From the NCBI GenBank assembly GCA_052148155.1, contig JBKQIY010000019.1:173559-237558 (forward strand): 64,000 nt of DNA. The letters run 5' to 3'. Numbering within the stretch: position 1 is the first letter of the stretch; every line of letters starts with the position of its first letter. Origin of the DNA: JBBQER01 sp052148155 (lineage in GTDB: Bacteria; Actinomycetota; Acidimicrobiia; IMCC26256; PALSA-610). Under the pieces are notes generated by a model that was not told the DNA's origin, ran no database searches, and worked only from the letters and a program-made list of their open reading frames with translations. The position numbers were made by a program, and so were the translations under genes. This document shows, in pieces, positions 8,500 to 17,126 of this stretch.

Positions 8500-9264
8500 A
8501 TGACCGCACCGTCTCGTGAATGGGTAACGATCCCCGTCCCCGGCAAGGAACGCAAGCAGTGGCAGATCGACGTGACCTTTCTCATGTCGTCGTGGCGCTG
8601 CATCTTCGGCCAGGGCTGCCAAGGTGTGCTGACCGAGCCGGCCCCCGAACTCATTCAGGGCTGCTGCTCGTACGGCGCGCACGAATCGGAAAAGAAGGTG
8701 AAAGAACACGTCGAGAAGTTGGCCAGGCGTTTGGGCGACGACGAGTGGCAGTTCAAGACGATCGGCCTCAAGAAGGGCGTATGGGCCAATGCCGGAAAAG
8801 GTGAGTGGCGCACCCGTCTGCATCAGGATGCGTGCGTGTTCCTCAACCGGCCCGGCTTCGAGGCGGGACCCGGTTGCGCGTTGCATCTCCACGCGCTGAA
8901 CCGAGGCCAACACTTCTCCCAGACCAAGCCAACCGTATGCTGGCAACTTCCCCTGCGCACCTTCGATCGTGACGAGGAAGACGACAGCTCGGTCACGTCA
9001 GTGCTCAGCGAGTTCGGACGCGAGGGCTGGGGTGAGGGCGGGGAGGAGTTCGCGTGGTGGTGCACCGAGGCGCCCGAAGCGTTCACCGCACACGAGCCCG
9101 TCTACCGGTCGATGGAGACTGAGCTGCGGCTCATGCTCGGCGACCACGTCTACGACGAGATCGTCAAGTACTGCGACGCGCGGCTCGCGGCCGGACCGTT
9201 GCCGTTGGCGCACCCGGCCGAAGTAAAAGTTTCGATAGGTCGCACTCGTCCACGCAGGCCGTAG
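8500..9264 (+). CDS. conserved actinobacterial cysteine-cluster protein
   Basis: The 254-residue protein has an N-terminal cysteine group at residues 34, 40, 55 and 56 (RCIFGQGCQG ... QGCCSYGAH). More conserved-looking Cys/His sites follow in the middle (DACVFLNRPGF, GPGCALHLHAL) and later (VCWQLPLR, WWCTEAPEAF). The spacing recalls YkgJ/UPF0153-like metal- or iron-sulfur-binding proteins that are widespread in actinobacteria, but the function is unknown. No signal peptide or membrane segment is seen, so it is likely cytoplasmic. It is divergent from glcD and is followed after four bases by the TIGR03084 gene. Confidence 0.78.
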   Translation: MTAPSREWVTIPVPGKERKQWQIDVTFLMSSWRCIFGQGCQGVLTEPAPELIQGCCSYGAHESEKKVKEHVEKLARRLGDDEWQFKTIGLKKGVWANAGKGEWRTRLHQDACVFLNRPGFEAGPGCALHLHALNRGQHFSQTKPTVCWQLPLRTFDRDEEDDSSVTSVLSEFGREGWGEGGEEFAWWCTEAPEAFTAHEPVYRSMETELRLMLGDHVYDEIVKYCDARLAAGPLPLAHPAEVKVSIGRTRPRRP

Positions 9265-9268
9265 TTCC

Positions 9269-10042
9269 TTGTCGAGCCTCGACGGCGCAACTCCCGGCGT
9301 GGACGATCTGCTCGACGATCTGGCCGCCGAGCAGCAAGCACTGCAGGAAGTTGTGGCGTCGATCGACACCGACGCGTGGTTGCGTCCGACGCCGGCACGC
9401 GGATGGGATGTGCGAGACACGATCGCGCATCTCGCCGACACGGACGAGATGGCGATCGCGACCGCGACCGACCAGCCCGACTCGATCAACTCGCGCGCGG
9501 CCGCCGCCGCGTCGAGTGAAGACCTGACGTATCAGGGCGTGTTGCGGGGCCGCCGGCTCGCGGGCCGTGACGTGCTCGCGTGGTGGGAGTCGACCACGGC
9601 AGCCGAGCACGAGATGTTTCGCACCATCGATCCCAATGTCCGGGTCCCGTGGGGCATCGGAATGCGGCTGCCCTCCTTCGTCACCGCGCGGCTGATGGAG
9701 ACCTGGGCTCACGGCCTCGATGTGAATGCCGCGCTCGGCCGCGAGTCGCACGACACCGACCGCCTCGCTCACATCGCGTGGCTCGCGACCCGGGCGCTCC
9801 CCTACGCCTACGGCGTAGCCGGTCGCGAACCGACCGCAGAACCGTTGCGGGTCGAACTCACGCTGCCGTCGGGTGCGCCGTGGAGCGCCGGACCGACGTC
9901 AGCGACGAGCCGGATCACAGGCCCCGCGGGCGAGTATTGCCGCGTGTTCGTACACCGCATGCCACGAGCCGACGCTCGGGCCGTGCGCGCCGAAGGTCCC
10001 GCGGCGATCGACGCGCTAGCCGTCGCCCGCGCGTTCCTGTAG
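9269..10042 (+). CDS. TIGR03084 family DinB-like metal-binding protein
   Basis: The 257-residue protein starts with a four-helix DinB/mycothiol-maleylpyruvate-isomerase fold. Its first part (AAEQQALQEVVASIDTDAWL, then GWDVRDTIAHLADTDE) matches the TIGR03084 family, including the metal-ligand His of IAHLADTDE. A second His comes from ETWAHGLDV. The C-terminal part resembles the SCP2-like wing often fused to these proteins. Members are thiol-dependent transferases or isomerases of unknown substrate in mycothiol-using actinobacteria. The start used is TTG at 9269; GTG at 9299 is an alternative that keeps the whole domain. Confidence 0.82.
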   Translation: MSSLDGATPGVDDLLDDLAAEQQALQEVVASIDTDAWLRPTPARGWDVRDTIAHLADTDEMAIATATDQPDSINSRAAAAASSEDLTYQGVLRGRRLAGRDVLAWWESTTAAEHEMFRTIDPNVRVPWGIGMRLPSFVTARLMETWAHGLDVNAALGRESHDTDRLAHIAWLATRALPYAYGVAGREPTAEPLRVELTLPSGAPWSAGPTSATSRITGPAGEYCRVFVHRMPRADARAVRAEGPAAIDALAVARAFL

Positions 10043-10058
10043 CAGGAGGGACCAGTCG

Positions 10059-10595
10059 ATGCCGTTGTTCTCGTTCGAAGGCCTCCGACCGCGTATCCAC
10101 GTGTCGGCGTTCGTCGCGCCCACCGCGACGCTGGTTGGCGACGTCATCGTCGAAGAAGGTGCGTCGGTGTGGTACGGCGCAGTGATTCGCGCCGACTACG
10201 CCCCGGTTATCGTGCGGCGGCGCGCCAACGTGCAAGACAATGCCGTGATCCACGGCTCGCCCGGACTCACGACCGACGTCGGCATCGGAGTGACCGTCGG
10301 CCACAACTGTGTGGTTCACGGCGCGCTCCTCGACGCGGGTTGCATCGTCGCCAATGGATCCGTCATCCTCGACGGCGCGACCGTTGGTGCCCGCGCCCTC
10401 GTCGCCGCGGGCTCCGTCGTCGCGGCCGGCGCGTCGATCCCCGCCGGCATGCTCGCATCCGGTTCGCCCGCGGTCGTGCGCAGACCGGTCAAGGGCAGCG
10501 GCGCCGAAACCTGGGTCGAGCTGAATCCGGGAGCGTACGCAGAACTCGCACAACGGCATCGGCGCGGCATCGCGTTCGTCGAACGGGAGGAGTGA
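10059..10595 (+). CDS. gamma-carbonic anhydrase family hexapeptide protein
   Basis: The 178-residue protein is a left-handed beta-helix of hexapeptide repeats. It keeps the three zinc-ligand histidines of gamma-carbonic anhydrases (His65, His82, His87 in NAVIHG and VGHNCVVHG), plus the Arg44/Asp46 and Gln59/Asp60 pairs that build the trimer and active site. Members hydrate CO2 or act on CoA-linked or carnitine-like substrates, so the exact reaction is uncertain. A strong ribosome site (AGGAGGGA) lies nine bases before the ATG. Glu residues of the Cam acidic loop are absent, as in the CamH/YrdA subgroup. Confidence 0.88.
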   Translation: MPLFSFEGLRPRIHVSAFVAPTATLVGDVIVEEGASVWYGAVIRADYAPVIVRRRANVQDNAVIHGSPGLTTDVGIGVTVGHNCVVHGALLDAGCIVANGSVILDGATVGARALVAAGSVVAAGASIPAGMLASGSPAVVRRPVKGSGAETWVELNPGAYAELAQRHRRGIAFVEREE

Positions 10596-10605
10596 ACACC
10601 TCGAG

Positions 10606-10941
10606 TTAGAGGTACAGGCCGGACTGACCCTCGGCGCGTGTGGACGCGATGGCGTGCACGTCTCGCTCGCGCAGAATGAGGTACTCCTCACCTCGGATCT
10701 CGACCTCGAAGCCCGTGTCCGGCGAGAAGAGCACACGGTCGGACACTTCAATCGTGCGCACGGTCGGTCCCGCCGCAACGACCTCGGCCCACACCAGACG
10801 CCGGTCCACGTTGGCGGTCGCGGGAATGAGAATCCCGGCCCGAGATTTCCGTTCGCCAGCCTCGGTCGACGGGGCCAGGAGCAGCCGATCCGCGGTCATG
10901 CGTATCGAATGTTTGACCTCATCGTGCGGGTCGGCCGCCAT
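10606..10941 (-). CDS. GroES-like co-chaperonin paralogue
   Basis: The 111-residue protein has a chaperonin-10 fold. It begins DRLLLAPSTEAGERKSRAGI, continues with LVWAEVVAAGP and ends with SDRVLFSPDTGFEVEIRGEE and a short tail. It is a divergent actinobacterial GroES-like paralogue rather than the main GroES, because the mobile-loop tripeptide IVL is replaced by ILI and no groEL is next to it. A TAACCT hexamer nine bases before the ATG (10951-10956, minus strand) suggests a leaderless or nearly leaderless transcript. A start at the internal Met15 is also possible. Convergent with the carbonic anhydrase gene. Confidence 0.8.
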   Translation of the reverse strand: MAADPHDEVKHSIRMTADRLLLAPSTEAGERKSRAGILIPATANVDRRLVWAEVVAAGPTVRTIEVSDRVLFSPDTGFEVEIRGEEYLILRERDVHAIASTRAEGQSGLYL

Positions 10942-11437
10942 ACAACGGGCAGGTTATCGACGGTTCGCACCCGATCCGGCGCCGGACCGAAATGCCAGCA
11001 CAGCCTCCGCCGATGTCTCGCCGCCGTCTGGGAACGCCCGTCGTCATCGCGGCGCGGTCCGTCGGGGCGGCCGGAGCGGGACGACCAAGGCCCTGCATGG
11101 CAGACCGCCACCGGCGGCGCGAGCACGGTCGGCGCGTTCGACATCACCTTCGACGTCGGCGACATCGACGCTGCGCCTCGGACCGCCCACCGTCACGGTC
11201 GTGCATCACGGTGCCGTCAAGCACCCATGCGAGGCGCAAGGCACGTCGCTCCTGGTGAAGGGCACGTCGGTGTCGGGGACGGTCACGCTCGCCGCCGGTG
11301 TCGACACCTCGAGTGCACAACTGCTGAACATGCGCTGTGGGGATGAAGGGTCCGGTCGTGGTCGTATGAGATTTCGACGCGGAGGCCCGCCCGATAGTCC
11401 GCCGGCACAGCTGACTGAGTAGCCTCGCACCGCGACC
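10942..11437 (+). other. intergenic region with possible decayed coding sequence
   Basis: No intact gene is visible. On the plus strand one frame reads GASTVGAFDITFDVGDID (about 11123-11176). A second frame then reads VTVVHHGAVKHPCEAQGTSL (about 11192-11251) followed by VSGTVTLAAGVDTSSAQLLN. Both look like protein, as if one exported-protein gene had suffered a frameshift. The rest shows only GC-rich shadow frames. A TAGCCT hexamer at 11420-11425 lies 12 bases before ctaB and may be its -10 element. Confidence 0.3.
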
Positions 11438-12340
11438 ATGCTGGAGACCACCCTGCCCGTCAAAGTCCGTCGCCCGCTCGCGGCGACGTTGGGCGCGTAT
11501 CTGCGGCTCACCAAGCCTCGAGTCATCGAGCTCCTGCTCATCACCGCGGTTCCGCCGATGTTCCTGGCCCGCGAGGGCGTGCCGCCGTTGGGTCTGATGC
11601 TGTCCGTCGTCGTTGGTGGCGCCATGGCCGCCGGTGGCGCCAACACGATCAACTGCTGGATCGAACGTGATCGCGACCAGCTCATGCGCCGCACCCTGTC
11701 CCGTCCGCTGCCGCAGGGCGAGATCGTGCCGTCGCGCGCGCTGATCTTCGGGATCGCGTTGAACGTGCTCGCGTTTGGCCTCCTCGCGTCGACCGCGAAC
11801 CTGCTGGCCGCGGCCCTCACGATCTCCGCCACGCTGTTCTACGTGTTCGTGTACACACTGTGGCTCAAACCCCGCACCGTCCAGAACATCGTGATCGGGG
11901 GCGCGGCGGGCGCAGTTCCGGCGCTCGTCGGATGGGCGGCTGTGCGAGGGAGTCTGGCCGCGCCGGCATGGCTGCTGTTCGCGATCGTGTTCTTCTGGAC
12001 GCCTGCGCACTTCTGGGCGTTGGCGATGAAGTACCGCGACGACTACGCGGCGGCAGGCATTCCGATGCTTCCGGTGGTGCGCGGCATCGAGGCGACCACC
12101 CGCCAGATCGCCGCGTACGCGATGGTCACCGTGGCGGTGACGTTCGCGATGACGCTCACGGGCGACGTCGGCCGGTTCTACGCCGCCGCCGTGCTGGTCC
12201 TCGGAGCGATCTTCGTCGTTCGTGCGCTCGCACTGGTCCGCACCCCTACCCCCCAGGCTGCGATTCGATTCTTCGCCTGGTCGAACGTGTACCTCATGCT
12301 GGTGTTCGTCGCCGTTGCCGTCGACGCGCTCATCCGCTAG
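11438..12340 (+). CDS. ctaB: protoheme IX farnesyltransferase (heme O synthase)
   Basis: The 300-residue integral membrane protein belongs to the UbiA prenyltransferase superfamily and makes heme O from protoheme and farnesyl diphosphate. The first Asp-rich loop is NCWIERDRDQLMRRT (residues 72-86), and the second is near MKYRDDYAAAG. About nine hydrophobic segments follow the N-terminal cytoplasmic stretch. The heme A synthase gene lies 8 kb away and a prenyl diphosphate synthase 2.4 kb away, so the window holds several steps of heme A synthesis. The thioredoxin-like gene overlaps its end. Confidence 0.95.
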   Translation: MLETTLPVKVRRPLAATLGAYLRLTKPRVIELLLITAVPPMFLAREGVPPLGLMLSVVVGGAMAAGGANTINCWIERDRDQLMRRTLSRPLPQGEIVPSRALIFGIALNVLAFGLLASTANLLAAALTISATLFYVFVYTLWLKPRTVQNIVIGGAAGAVPALVGWAAVRGSLAAPAWLLFAIVFFWTPAHFWALAMKYRDDYAAAGIPMLPVVRGIEATTRQIAAYAMVTVAVTFAMTLTGDVGRFYAAAVLVLGAIFVVRALALVRTPTPQAAIRFFAWSNVYLMLVFVAVAVDALIR

Positions 12341-12956
12341 CGCGGGCGACGAACGCACCCGGCGGCCATCGCGCGCCGCAATCGCGGTGCTCGTGCTCGC
12401 GTCGTTGGCGATTCCAGCCGGCGCGCTCGCGTTGATCGTCACCCACCGGGACGACCAAGACCGGAGCTCGCCCGCCGCGCAGTCCGCTCCCGGCCCAGCC
12501 ACCGACACCAGCAAAGCTCGGATCGGCACCATCGCGCCGGACTTCACGCTGACCAGCACGACCGGCGCGAAGGTCACGCTCTCGGCGCTGCGCGGTCAGC
12601 CAGTGATCATCGCGTTCTTCGCGTCGTGGTGCTATCCATGTGAGCGGGAGCTCCCGGTGCTCCAGCACTTCGCGCGCGCCGACGCGGGCCGCCTGCGGGT
12701 GATCGGCGTGAACTTCCAGGACCTCCCGAGCGACACCGCGAACTTCGTACGGCAGCTCGGTATCACCTTCCCGGCATTGCTCGAAGATCCGAGCGGTCCG
12801 GTGGCGGACCGTTACGGCATTCTCGGTATCCCCCAGACCGTGTTCGTCGATGCCCGTGGCGTCGTCCGCGGCCGCGTCTACGGACAGACGAGCCAGCCCG
12901 CCCTCGAGCCGGCAATCGAGGACCTCCTACGCGGCGTCAACATCAGGCCGGTCTGA
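12315..12956 (+). CDS. membrane-anchored TlpA/ResA-like thioredoxin
   Basis: A basic N-terminus (RRPSR) and one hydrophobic anchor (residues 21-42) are followed by a thioredoxin-fold domain with the redox motif WCYPC, Cys106 and Cys109. The cis-Pro region is GILGIPQTVFVD. Such proteins reduce disulfides outside the membrane, for example in cytochrome c or oxidase assembly. I chose TTG at 12315 because it keeps the basic segment before the anchor and overlaps ctaB by 26 bases; GTG at 12387 would cut into the anchor. The neighbouring ctaB supports a role in respiratory-complex maturation, which is inference. Confidence 0.85.
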   Translation: MPSTRSSASAGDERTRRPSRAAIAVLVLASLAIPAGALALIVTHRDDQDRSSPAAQSAPGPATDTSKARIGTIAPDFTLTSTTGAKVTLSALRGQPVIIAFFASWCYPCERELPVLQHFARADAGRLRVIGVNFQDLPSDTANFVRQLGITFPALLEDPSGPVADRYGILGIPQTVFVDARGVVRGRVYGQTSQPALEPAIEDLLRGVNIRPV

Positions 12957-12968
12957 GCGGCTCGGTTC

Positions 12969-13700
12969 CTACTCCTCCCAGCGGAACCAGCGTGCCGCGG
13001 CCAGCGGCGCGAGCACCGCCCACGCGATCAGCACCGCGAGCTGACCGGTCGGGAAGGCCTGGGTGGACAGCACCGACCGGACAGTGTCGGAGAGCGCAGC
13101 CGCGGGGAGCGCTTTGGCGACCGCCTGCATGGCGCCAGGAAGCTTCGAGAGCGGATAGGCCATCCCGCCCATGAACAGCAACACGAGGAAGAGCGCGTTC
13201 GCGGCCGCGAGATTCGCTTCCGCACGCAAGGTGCCGGCCATCAAGAGCCCGATACCAGCGAACGCGACCGTGCCGACGAGCAGTAGCCCCACGGCGGGGA
13301 GAAGTCCGCCCGACACGTGCCAGCCCAATGCGACGCCGGTCGCCACGACGAGCAGCGCCTCGACGAGCTCGAAGACCAACACGGTCGCCGTCTTCGCGGC
13401 GAGCAGACCGCCCCGCGACAGTGGAGTTGATCCCAGCCGCTTCAGCACGCCGTAGCGCCGCTCGAACCCGGTGGCGATGCCCAACGACACCATCGCAGCT
13501 GCCATCACCGCGAGCGACAGCACTCCCGGAACGAGGAAATCGACCGGATGTTTGAAGTTCGTCGGGATGGTGGTGTCAACCTTGGCGAAGAACACGAGGA
13601 TGCCGAGCGGCACCGCGAGCGTGACGATCAGGTTCTCGCCGCGGCGGAGCTGCAGCACGAACTCCGCTTTCGACTGCGCGGCCAGCGCCTGCGGCCTCAT
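12969..13700 (-). CDS. ABC-2 type transporter permease
   Basis: The 243-residue protein has six hydrophobic segments and the ABC-2 layout: a cytoplasmic N-terminus (AEFVLQLRRGENL), a central RYGVLKRLGSTPLSR loop that contacts the ATPase, and a late NALFLVLLFMGGMAYPLS segment. It follows the ATPase gene with a four-base overlap, so the two form one exporter. The substrate is unknown; drug/lipid export and cytochrome-associated export are both possible. Convergent with the thioredoxin-like gene, 12 bases away. Confidence 0.87.
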   Translation of the reverse strand: MRPQALAAQSKAEFVLQLRRGENLIVTLAVPLGILVFFAKVDTTIPTNFKHPVDFLVPGVLSLAVMAAAMVSLGIATGFERRYGVLKRLGSTPLSRGGLLAAKTATVLVFELVEALLVVATGVALGWHVSGGLLPAVGLLLVGTVAFAGIGLLMAGTLRAEANLAAANALFLVLLFMGGMAYPLSKLPGAMQAVAKALPAAALSDTVRSVLSTQAFPTGQLAVLIAWAVLAPLAAARWFRWEE

Positions 13701-14674
13701 CGGGAGCGCCGAGTTCGGCCGGTGGGGTGACCGACATCCGGTTCGGTCACGACCGCTTCCGCGGTGATCTGCAAGAAGACGTCCTCGAGGGAGCGCCGGC
13801 CCGATCGCAGCGAAGTGAGGGTCGCGTCGCGATCACGCAAGAAGCATGCGAGATCGGCGATACGGGTCGGCGTCACGTCGCTACGCACGACGTATTCTCC
13901 CGGTCGCACTTCGGCGGCCGCTTCTTTGTCGAGGCCCAGCGCCTTCGCAAGGACGGTGACGTCGAGGCCGGCATCGGCCGCGAAGACGATCTCGTCGCCC
14001 GACTGGTGCCGGGTGAGCTCGGCCGGCGACCCGAGCGCCGCGAGGCGTCCACCGGTGATGATCGCAACGCGGTCGCAGAGCGTCTCGGCCTCATCCATCG
14101 CGTGCGTCGTCAGCAATACCGTCACGCCCCGAGCGCGCAGGTCTCGTACGAGGTTCCACGTCGTCGCGCGCGCATGCGGATCCATGCCGGCCGTAGGTTC
14201 GTCGAGAAACACGACGTTCGGGCGCCCCACCAGCGCGCACGCCAGCGACAGCCGTTGAGCCTGACCGCCGGAAAGGCGCCGCACGGGTGTGCCGGCAGCC
14301 TCGCGGAGCCCGACGAGCTCGAGGAGTGCTTCTGGAGATTCGGCCGGCTCGTAGTACGCGGCGAAGAGCCGCAGGAGCTCGGGCGGCCGCAGGCCCGGAT
14401 ACAGCCCACCCGATTGCAGCATCACGCCGATCTGGGGACGCAGGGAACGTCCTTCACGCACCGGGTCGAGGCCGAGGACCCGCACCGTGCCCGAATCGGG
14501 CTGGCGGTAGCCCTCGAGGATCTCGACGGTCGTGGTCTTGCCCGCTCCGTTCGTTCCGAGCAGCCCGAACACCTCGCCCGCGCCGACCTCGAAGTTGAGG
14601 TCGCGCACGGCTGGAACGGATCCGTACGACTTGCAGAGCGCGACGACAGAGATTGCGGCGTCGGCAGTTGCCAC
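13697..14674 (-). CDS. ABC transporter ATP-binding protein (ABC-2 partner)
   Basis: The 325-residue protein has Walker A GTNGAGKTT (40-48), signature LSGGQAQRLSLA (135-146), Walker B VVFLDE (155-160) and the switch His in TTHAMDE. A C-terminal extension of about 100 residues after the ATPase core is typical of DrrA/CcmA-type ATPases, which power ABC-2 permeases. GTG start at 14674, three bases after the prenyl synthase stop on the same strand, so the order is synthase, ATPase, permease in one transcript. Confidence 0.92.
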   Translation of the reverse strand: MATADAAISVVALCKSYGSVPAVRDLNFEVGAGEVFGLLGTNGAGKTTTVEILEGYRQPDSGTVRVLGLDPVREGRSLRPQIGVMLQSGGLYPGLRPPELLRLFAAYYEPAESPEALLELVGLREAAGTPVRRLSGGQAQRLSLACALVGRPNVVFLDEPTAGMDPHARATTWNLVRDLRARGVTVLLTTHAMDEAETLCDRVAIITGGRLAALGSPAELTRHQSGDEIVFAADAGLDVTVLAKALGLDKEAAAEVRPGEYVVRSDVTPTRIADLACFLRDRDATLTSLRSGRRSLEDVFLQITAEAVVTEPDVGHPTGRTRRSR

Positions 14675-14677
14675 CGC

Positions 14678-15751
14678 TCAGGAATCCCGCCACGCGACGT
14701 ACGCCGCGAGCTCGTCGAGCCACCCGCGTGCGACGTCGGATACCGGCGCCGCGGCCACGGCCGCGCGTGACTCGACGACGAGTCGGTCGATGGCAGCCTC
14801 CACGTCGTCGAGCGCTCCGGTGCGCACGAAGAGCGCTTGCAGGTCGGCAACGTCAGATTCGGTCAGGTCGCCGGAGCCGAGCTGACCGAGCAGGTCGCGG
14901 TCGCGGTCGGTCGCACGCGCGCTCGCGATGGCGATGAGCGGCGTCGGCTTACCTTCGCGCAGGTCATCGCCGACCGGCTTGCCGGTGACTGCCGTCTCGC
15001 CGAACGCGCCGAGCACATCGTCGCGCAGTTGGAAGGCTTCACCCATCGGCAGCCCGATCGCCGAGAACGCATCGGACAACTCGGCGTACCGTCCGGCGAG
15101 GGCCGCGCCGAGATGCAGCGGCCGCTCCACCGTGTACTTCCCCGACTTGTACGTCGCGATGCGGCGGGCAGTTGCCGCGTCGGTACGGGCCGTTGCTGTG
15201 CCGACGAGGTCGAGCGACTGGCCGACGCAGAGCTCGAGACGGAGCTCGTCGAAGATCGCCTGCGCAGCCTGCGGCGCGCCTCGCAACAAGATGTCGGCGT
15301 AGACGAACGCGAAGTCCCCAACGAGGATTGCCATCCCATCGCCGAACCGGCGAGCCGGTCCGCGCCACGACGCCACTTCGTGCTGACGCGCGAACTGGCG
15401 GTGCACCGCGTCGCGACCGCGACGGATCTCCGATCCGTCCATAATGTCGTCGTGTACCAGGGCGAACGTGTGCACGAGTTCGAGTGCAGCAGCGACACGG
15501 ACGACCGCGTCATCGTCGAGCGCTCCGCCCGCGCCGACGAATGCGCACGCGCAAAACGCCGGGCGAAGACGCTTCCCGCCCGCTGCGACGAAGTCGCGCA
15601 GTGCGTTGAGTGGATCGCCGAGTGCGGCGTCCACTTCGGTCCAGCGTTTCTGTTCGGCTGCGAGGAACAGGTCGATACAAGCCTCGACGCGGTCGGTGAC
15701 CGGATCGAGCGCTTCCGGAAAGGCCGCCGTGCGCGCGGCGGTGGGAGCCAT
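14678..15751 (-). CDS. polyprenyl (geranylgeranyl-type) diphosphate synthase
   Basis: The 357-residue trans-prenyltransferase extends allylic diphosphates with isopentenyl diphosphate. It has GGKRLRP (residues 58-64), the first Asp-rich motif DDIMD (101-105) followed by an RRGRDAVH stretch, and a second motif DDVLG (244-248), in which Gly replaces the last Asp, as often in actinobacterial IdsA proteins. I chose ATG at 15751; longer frames add a non-conserved Arg-rich extension. A TAGCCT hexamer eight bases upstream suits a leaderless start. The product may feed ctaB, quinones or carotenoids; chain length is not determined. Confidence 0.9.
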   Translation of the reverse strand: MAPTAARTAAFPEALDPVTDRVEACIDLFLAAEQKRWTEVDAALGDPLNALRDFVAAGGKRLRPAFCACAFVGAGGALDDDAVVRVAAALELVHTFALVHDDIMDGSEIRRGRDAVHRQFARQHEVASWRGPARRFGDGMAILVGDFAFVYADILLRGAPQAAQAIFDELRLELCVGQSLDLVGTATARTDAATARRIATYKSGKYTVERPLHLGAALAGRYAELSDAFSAIGLPMGEAFQLRDDVLGAFGETAVTGKPVGDDLREGKPTPLIAIASARATDRDRDLLGQLGSGDLTESDVADLQALFVRTGALDDVEAAIDRLVVESRAAVAAAPVSDVARGWLDELAAYVAWRDS

Positions 15752-15759
15752 AGCGAGCC

Positions 15760-15814
15760 AGGCTATGTCGCGCGCTCCGAGCGGCCGGTATCGCCGTCGC
15801 GCCGTGTCTAACCT
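15760..15814. promoter_or_regulatory. divergent -10 elements, prenyl synthase and SCP2 gene
   Basis: On the minus strand TAGCCT (15760-15765) lies eight bases before the ATG at 15751. On the plus strand TAACCT (15809-15814) lies six bases before the GTG at 15821. Neither gene has a ribosome site in the gap, so both transcripts are probably leaderless. Confidence 0.5.
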
Positions 15815-15820
15815 GCGCCT

Positions 15821-16240
15821 GTGCTCCAGTTTCTCTCCGACGAGTGGATCGCCGCGCTGGCCGACGCGTGCCGCGGCGCAAACGTCGCGCGCGGAGGTGG
15901 GGCGGAACGTCTCGTGGTCGAGCCGGCCGTGCACGACGTGCCCGACCGGGGCGAGGTCCGCTATCGGGTGTTGTTCGACGAGACTTCCTGCACAGTCGAA
16001 CGTCCTTGTCTGGATGCCCCGACCGCCGACGTGCGGCTCGAAACCGACTACGTCACCGCGGTTGCGCTCGCGCGTGGCGAGACAAACGCGCAGGCCGCGC
16101 TCGCCGACGGCCGGCTCCGCATCTCAGGCGACGTCACGCGGCTGGCTGCTCACGCGTCTGTCCTATCCCGACTCGCCGACCTGTTCGTGGCAGTACGCAC
16201 CACCACGACCTATCTGGAGCCACCCGAACGAGGAGCATGA
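15821..16240 (+). CDS. SCP2 sterol-binding-domain protein
   Basis: The 139-residue protein begins MLQFLSDEWIAALADACRGA. It has the beta-strand pattern RYRVLFDETSCTV ... ADVRLETDYVTAVALARGE ... AALADGRLRISGDVTRL of small stand-alone SCP2/lipid-carrier domains found in actinobacteria. These bind acyl-CoA or other hydrophobic ligands. The GTG start follows a TAACCT -10-like hexamer by six bases, with no ribosome site, which favours this start. No signal peptide; cytoplasmic. Confidence 0.8.
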   Translation: MLQFLSDEWIAALADACRGANVARGGGAERLVVEPAVHDVPDRGEVRYRVLFDETSCTVERPCLDAPTADVRLETDYVTAVALARGETNAQAALADGRLRISGDVTRLAAHASVLSRLADLFVAVRTTTTYLEPPERGA

Positions 16241-16285
16241 CTCGCAGTCATAGGCTGGCCGTCGTGCCCAAACCGCACCGAACTC

Positions 16286-17107
16286 ATGTGGGGTGATGTG
16301 ACCCCGGCCGAACGTTTGCGCGCCGTGACCCGACGCGGGGTCGACGAGGACCGCCTCGCAGTCGAAGCCGCCGATGCGCTCGCCGGATTCGCGTCTGAAC
16401 CGGCAAGCCTCGTCGTCGCCTGTCGTCGGGTCCTGGCCCATCACCGGTCGTGCGGTCCGCTGTGGTGGGTGTGCGCAAGGATCCTCGCCGCCCCCGATGC
16501 CGCCAGAGGCGCCCACGAGGCGTCGCAACTTCTCGAAACCGACCGCACTGCCGACCGGCTCGGCGCAACCTTGCCGTTACTCGACGAAGACCAGATCATC
16601 GCGGTGGTCGGCTGGCCCGACGCGGTCGATCTGGCGTTGGTGGAGCGGCTCGATCTGGCCGCGGTCGCATTGCGGGTCGAAGGGTCTGATCCTGCGCCGG
16701 CGTTGCGGCGCCGGGCGAGCACACGAAACGTCCGCATCGTCGACGCGTGGGATCCGGCCCTGACCGACATCCCCCGGTTCCTCGTGCCGGCCGCGGCGAT
16801 CGGCCCCGATCAGTGTCTCGTACCAACCGGAACCGCCGACGCGCTCGACCTCTTGGGTGCCGCGGTGCGCGAGGTCTGGGTCGTCGGCGGGGTCGGGCGG
16901 GTGCTGCCAGCCCGCCTCTACGACGTCGTGCGCCATGCGGCCATCGCCTCGGTCGACGATCTCGCCGAAGATGGCTCCCGAGTCGAGGAGCTTGCGATTA
17001 GCCGCGTCGACTGCATCGCCGGGCCGCGAGGTGTCCAACGCGCGTCGGACGCCGCCTCACGTTCGGACTGTCCCGTCGTTCCAGAACTTCTTCGACCGCT
17101 CGACTGA
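16286..17107 (+). CDS. unknown protein with nucleotide-type fold features
   Basis: The 273-residue protein is Ala/Val/Leu rich. After a helical N-terminal third (residues 1-85), it shows alternating strands and helices, such as DQIIAVVGWPDAVDLALVER and VREVWVVGGVGRVLPARLYD, recalling eIF2B/MtnA-like Rossmann proteins. I do not recognise a precise family. GTG at 16298 is an alternative start. A TAGGCT hexamer at 16251-16256 is placed for a leaderless start at GTG 16264, but that GTG is in another frame and opens a 10-codon reading frame ending at 16296 across this gene's start, a possible leader peptide. Confidence 0.6.
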   Translation: MWGDVTPAERLRAVTRRGVDEDRLAVEAADALAGFASEPASLVVACRRVLAHHRSCGPLWWVCARILAAPDAARGAHEASQLLETDRTADRLGATLPLLDEDQIIAVVGWPDAVDLALVERLDLAAVALRVEGSDPAPALRRRASTRNVRIVDAWDPALTDIPRFLVPAAAIGPDQCLVPTGTADALDLLGAAVREVWVVGGVGRVLPARLYDVVRHAAIASVDDLAEDGSRVEELAISRVDCIAGPRGVQRASDAASRSDCPVVPELLRPLD

Positions 17108-17126
17108 CGCTTCTCGCAGCGGGCGC

